From positions 29,037,456 to 29,101,455 of the forward strand of contig CM049312.1 in NCBI GenBank assembly GCA_026874595.1: 64,000 nucleotides of DNA, written 5' to 3'. The translations under genes were made by a program, and so were the position numbers. Below the pieces are notes generated by a model. The model searched no databases, had not been told where the DNA came from, and saw only the letters and a list, made by a program, of their open reading frames with translations. This document shows, in pieces, positions 59,467 to 64,000 of the stretch (position 1 is the stretch's first letter; each line of letters opens with the position of its first letter). The DNA comes from Sipunculus nudus (taxonomy: Eukaryota; Annelida; Sipuncula; Golfingiida; Sipunculidae).

Positions 59467-60120
59467 AAAAAATAAATAAATATTACTGAAGTATGTTTAT
59501 TCCTTTGACAGTTTTTTTTCACATTATTTAAAAATGTGTATAATGTGGTTAACATTTTCAATTAACTTTATTTGTTGATGAATAAATAGGTTTAATATTG
59601 ATATATGACAAAAGCACTTCGCTAGTATTACTGGGAGACTGACACATTATGCGGAGCCGGTCTAGTCTGTTCTATTTCTTTTTTTCTGCGATTTTCAAAA
59701 AATACTACGAGTATAAAATTCTTTATATCATTTTTGTTTATAACTCAAACGAATATAATTTTTTGGCTATAAATCGAATATCCGCAAGCACTTAGCATAT
59801 ATTTAATTTACTGCTTAAAACTTGCATTTCTCGAACAGCGCCAAAAAGCTTCTTTTTTTCGGATCATATATGAATTTTATTTTAATTTTCTTTAATTGTT
59901 ATGTTGTCAAGACGTATGATTCAGTTAGCATGTCAGGTTCGGGGTATATGTGTCGGGATAAGCTCAGTTTAAGCACAGTTATAGTTAATATAGAGTCATT
60001 TGATAATAGTGGCGACGTGTATGTTGTTATAACTGGTTTTAAAGTAAAGATCAGGAACAAAGTCTATCGGATGAAATATACATGCATGAGGAGAAACAAT
60101 CGACTACCTATATTCAATTC

Positions 60121-60485
60121 AATTTTTCGGTAATAACAATAAATGTAAGAGGCTTTGGTAAAAGTAAGAAAAGAAATCAAATATACAATTGGTTATCAAA
60201 TGAAAAAATTGCCAATAGTATTATATTTTTCAGGAAACACACAGTACAGAAAATGTGGAACGCAATGGAGGAAAGAATGGCCAGGAGCTATTTTCTTTTC
60301 TCACGGCACCAATTTAGCGAGAGGGGTCATGATTCTTGTCGGGATAAATATTGACTTGGAGGCGATAACTAAATATACCGATACAAATGGCCGATATATT
60401 TTAATTAAAGCAGTGATAAATGGTAAAAAAATCTCTTTTTTTAAACACGTAAGCTCCAAATACTGAGACCGAACAAATTATTTTT
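60121..60485 (+). pseudogene. LINE ORF2 endonuclease, 5' part, frameshifted
   Basis: Landmarks of the APE-type endonuclease appear in three frames. TINVRGFGKSKKRNQIYNWL comes first, FQETH at about 60228-60242 is in another frame, then SHGTNLARGVMILVG and a GRYILIKAVINGK stretch follow. Finally APNTETEQIIF appears at about 60451-60485, after a stop codon where Tyr is expected. The Asn of the first motif and the Glu of QET are metal- and catalysis-related residues in this family. At least two frameshifts and one stop show that it is dead. It ends abruptly where the nested element begins. Confidence 0.8.
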
Positions 60486-63400
60486 AGCTCAGCTGACTAT
60501 AAGTCATCTGAGCTATAGTCATGGTCCATTGTCCGTCGTCCGTCCGTCTGTCTGTCCGTCCGTCCGTCCGTTCGTCTGTCCGTCCGTCCGTCCGTCTGTC
60601 TGTCCGTCTGGATGTCCGTCCGTAAGACTGGCACGTTTCGACACCGTTGGACCTACGAATCTGAATTTCGGCATACAGTTAGATGTCCCCATAATCTCCT
60701 ACCATGCCAAAAATTGGGTCAATAGGACTTCGTTCCTTTGAGATATTAAGGAAAAACCTCAATTTTTTATTAGAAATCTATTTTCACACTTCAGGACTGC
60801 CTAATATCAAAACCACTCATCTGGTTTTCTTCATATTTACCATAAATATTCCTCTATATAGTTCCTATGTACATGCCAGATATTAAGTCAGTATTATATA
60901 ATTTAAAAAAGGAAGATATTTGGTCACTTAAGACCAAAAGTGTTAAAGGTAGGGACTTTTTTCCAGTAATACAACTTTAATTAATCAAAATTTAATTGTA
61001 TACCAAACATTAGATCAAAATTTTTTAAATTTTTTTAAATATTGGCAAAAATATAAAATTGGTACCTTAAATTTTGCCCAACTTTGGCCATGGCACCTTT
61101 TTTTCCCTGTAAGTACTGTGGATTTAATTTTCACACCATGTATACATAAGGATTTAATCTGTTAAAATCTGAAATTTGAAAATAAAAGCTGCAAAATTAG
61201 GCTAGTTATTGAATTTTTTTGGAGGCTCTTGTTGTATTCCCTTACATTGTCAAGCAGTCCACTTTGATGACTGTAGGTCATTCAGTGCACATCTCTATGC
61301 TCCCCAGGCTGTTGACATATTTTTAGATGTCCCAAAAATCTCCTACCATACCAAAAATTGGGTCATTAGGACTTTGTTCCTTCGAGATATTAAGGAAAAA
61401 AAACCTCTGTTTTCCATAAAAAAGGCCATTGTTACACTTCAAGGCTGCCTAATGTCAAAACCACTGATTTGTTTTTGATCGTATTTAGTATTCACATTCT
61501 TTTATACATTTTCTATGAACATACCAAAAATTAGGTCAGTATTGGGTATTATTTTGAAGTTATGGGCCAAAACAAAATGCAGTTTTTTTTAAATCAGGAA
61601 ATATATTTACTCACCTAACATGAGAATTGCTGAACCTAGAGACTTTTTTTCAGGAATATAACTTTATTTAATTAAGATTCAATTGTTTACCCAAAATTAG
61701 ATCTGAATTTTGCAAATTTTTCAAGTTATTAGCATAAATAAAAAATCAATACCTTAAATTTTGTCCAACTTTGGCACTGTTGATTTAATTTTCCCAGCAT
61801 ATATGCATAAGGATTTAATCTTTTAAAATCTGAACTTTCAAAAGAAATTGATTGGAATGAATAGCTTTTATTCATGTTTTCATACACCATGTCAAGTGTT
61901 GTTTACATCTAGCCCACCTAGTAGTACAGCCTTCACTTGCATTATGTAACCCACCCCAGGCAGCTTACCTTGGCCCAGCTTGGCCACTACTAGCAGGCTT
62001 CCCCTCTGCCCTGCACTTATCCCCCCCCCCAGCTGGTGCATAAACTAGATGAATGTTATAATTTTTCTGTATTTTATTTTATTCTTGGACATGCTACATT
62101 TTAGAGTTTGTATTGAACCACCAGGATTACAATGATTAAAGTGTACATTTAATTGTGTCCACAAAGTGGTGTATTGCTGTGAAAGTGTAGATGTTCATGA
62201 GATAAGTAATTCCTTACTTCAGAAGAGTAAAAACTTCACCAGGTGTGAAATTGACTATTAATTCCAGTAATTAATTAAAACTGGGATAGTAATTAGCACA
62301 ATGATATTGTTTGTCCCTCATTCAACCAACAGTGTGTATACTTTATTTGAAAAGATGTTTTATTTTATCAAATTTACTTTTATTTTATTTTGGTGAATAA
62401 AATTAAGCATGTCTTGAAAACTCCAATGTGCAAAACTTTTTAATAGTGATTCAAGTAATATTCTTGTAGATGCCATGTTGTGGCATTATTTTCTTTTAAA
62501 ATCAGTTTAAACATTTATGGTTTAAAAATAATAAAATATATGTGTATGCATAATATGACCCAATGTTTTTTACTCTGTATATATAATGATTGCAACTTTT
62601 GCAACAATTCTAATATTTAACTTATATTTTCAGGTTTTTTAATTAAAAATTTATAAACCTGTAAATAAAAAAATGATTCAGATTAAAACTTCTTAATGGA
62701 AAAAGTGGATCTGCTTAAAAAAATAGGATTATATATAAACTTAAATGCATTATTCTCTTGAAAGTGAAATAAAGGTATTAATCCATTCTGTCCACTTGCC
62801 TCTCCATCTGTAAATTTTTGTATGCAACACAGTATCTCAAAACTTTTACTGTTTTTCTTCATGACCGTCTTGTCAGAGTATTAGTTTGCAATCATATATT
62901 TAGAACTTTACTATAACCAAGTAGGAGGGCCCCTTTCCTCTTAGCTTTTCATATTCTTATATAAATGAAAAACATTACAATAGAATATTTCTACATCCAC
63001 CTTCGTGGTGCCCTCACTTTTCCCTTCTCCGAACCCCATCCCAAAGTCAGCCTCAGTAAGCAAGAACAAGATGAATCAGATATATTCATACTTTAATATT
63101 TTGTATAACTATTCGTCCATAGGTACCTATGTACATGCCAGAAATTATGTCAATATTGTGTAATATGTAGACATAGTGGGCATCACAATAATGTACCTTG
63201 TCAAGACTAAAGAGATATTGTGTCATACAGTTACATATTCATAAATCACTTCATCAGCATAGTTAATCATAACATCATATCTGTCAAATTGAACGCTTGC
63301 AGACTACCATACACTTTAGATCCTTCAACAAATAGCCTTATCATCATTCTACTACTGCTTATTACTGCTGTCATTGCATTCATATTTGCTCAAATATATC

Positions 63401-63636
63401 ACAATTTTCAACCCCTCCTAAATAAATAAAAAATGAACCACTTTATTTGACTCTATTAATCCATCAGTCAGGTAATTTCATTTATCATTTACTCACATAT
63501 TACATTACATTCCTTTATAATAGCCCAACATGTACATGATATTCATAAGCTTTATCGACTCGATATAGTATCACAGTGGAGAAACATTTATAGTCCAATC
63601 ACGATCAGCTGAGCGCCGTGACCCATGGGTCCCTTG
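60486..63636 (+). mobile_element. Hairpin-ended GTCC-repeat element, copy 2 (nested in LINE)
   Basis: Begins AGCTCAGCTGACT-ATA-AGTCATCTGAGCT (one mismatch in a 13-bp stem), then a GTCC/GTCT block longer than in copy 1 (about 60535-60622). It ends at GACCCATGGGTCCCTTG. It splits the LINE endonuclease between EQIIF and FNKISS; the flank is again T-rich. It is collinear with copy 1 (21756-24978), including the internal two-module structure, but lacks about 45 bp near 60908. It contains no transposase. Confidence 0.88.
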
Positions 63637-64000
63637 TGTTTAATAAAATCTCGAGTATACTAGAAATACTTACACTTGATCCGGACACTAATTTAATCTT
63701 GGGAGGAGATTTTAATCTATGTTTAAGTCATATTGATGCAGACGAAGCTAATTTTAAGTCAAAACCTAAATCAGTAAACCTATTAAAATCTATTTTATCT
63801 GAATATGGATTAATGGATCTTTGGAGAATAAGACACCCAGGAATGTCACAGTAAACATGGAGGTCAAAAACGCCTATAAGACAACGTAGACTGGATTATC
63901 TCTTTGTTGGAGCTGAGCTAAATGCACATATAAACAATATTTCGATAAAACCAGTAATCTTAACTGACCATTCGGTCGTTATCTGCTCGGTAGGTTCAGT
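63637..64000 (+). pseudogene. LINE ORF2 endonuclease, 3' part, truncated by window
   Basis: Continues the endonuclease after the nested element: FNKISSILEIL, LILGGDFNLCL, LKSILSEYGLMDLWR, then after a stop TPIRQRRLDYLFVGAEL and ILTDHSVVIC up to the window end. GDFN and DHS carry the conserved Asp/Asn and Asp-His of APE-type endonucleases. At least one in-frame stop (about 63852) precedes the RRLDY motif. Confidence 0.85.

Larger units (their letters stand above)
58270..64000 (+). mobile_element. L1/Tx1-like LINE, runs off the window
   Basis: The 5' edge is visible because the duplicated sequence CACTTAACCTTAG is broken here (compare 44843). Order: 5' region, intact ORF1 (58543-59466), damaged ORF2 endonuclease (60121-60485), a nested 3.15-kb element (60486-63636) and the continued endonuclease (63637-64000). 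The RT domain would lie beyond the window. Short inverted pieces flank ORF1 (GGCGCTGTTCGAG near 58284 and its complement near 59830). Confidence 0.85.

Overview
This is a eukaryotic nuclear window: AT-rich, gene-poor and full of repeats. It has a spliced receptor gene with GT-AG borders, non-LTR retrotransposon remains, tRNA-derived SINE-like copies, MITE-like elements and many TA, GT, AAT and poly-G/C tracts. A DUF268-type gene, a melatonin-receptor-like GPCR and an element carrying a GTCC/GTCT tandem block together suggest a marine lophotrochozoan, probably a mollusc. That assignment is inference; no species can be named from the sequence.

Layout. 1-4,700: a large fold-back element (about 218-4,673) whose left arm holds a Harbinger-type MITE. 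5,003-8,151: an element with inverted ends made of palindromes around TTCGTG(C/G)(C/G)CACGAA, flanked by the 6-bp repeat GGTGAC; it contains a LINE reverse-transcriptase remnant and a pogo/Tc1-like element. 9,605-10,303: a five-unit minisatellite. 17,132-19,076: the clearest host gene, a two-exon class A GPCR of 360 residues. 20,660-58,269: a tandem segmental duplication, unit 1 about 20,660-43,090, unit 2 about 43,095-57,668, and the start of unit 3 at 57,673-58,269. Each complete unit carries one minus-strand copy of a DUF268 gene: copy A (31,158-32,200) is badly broken, and copy B (50,183-51,086) is intact apart from a 1-base frameshift. 58,270-64,000: a non-LTR retrotransposon of L1/Tx1 type, with an intact ORF1 and a damaged ORF2 split by a nested 3.15-kb element.

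Comparing the duplicated units gives several paralogous empty sites, so element borders and target duplications can be read directly: AAT around a 5.6-kb long-TIR element (36,855-42,453), TTA around a Harbinger MITE (46,957-47,293), a 9-bp duplication around a minisatellite-armed fold-back element (54,189-55,436), a T-tract around the hairpin-ended element (21,756-24,978), and TTAA around 27,592-28,345.

No operon-like or pathway-like set of genes is visible. The likely functional host genes are the GPCR and possibly DUF268 copy B. The most unusual feature is that several unrelated-looking mobile elements have ends built from short palindromes or minisatellites.
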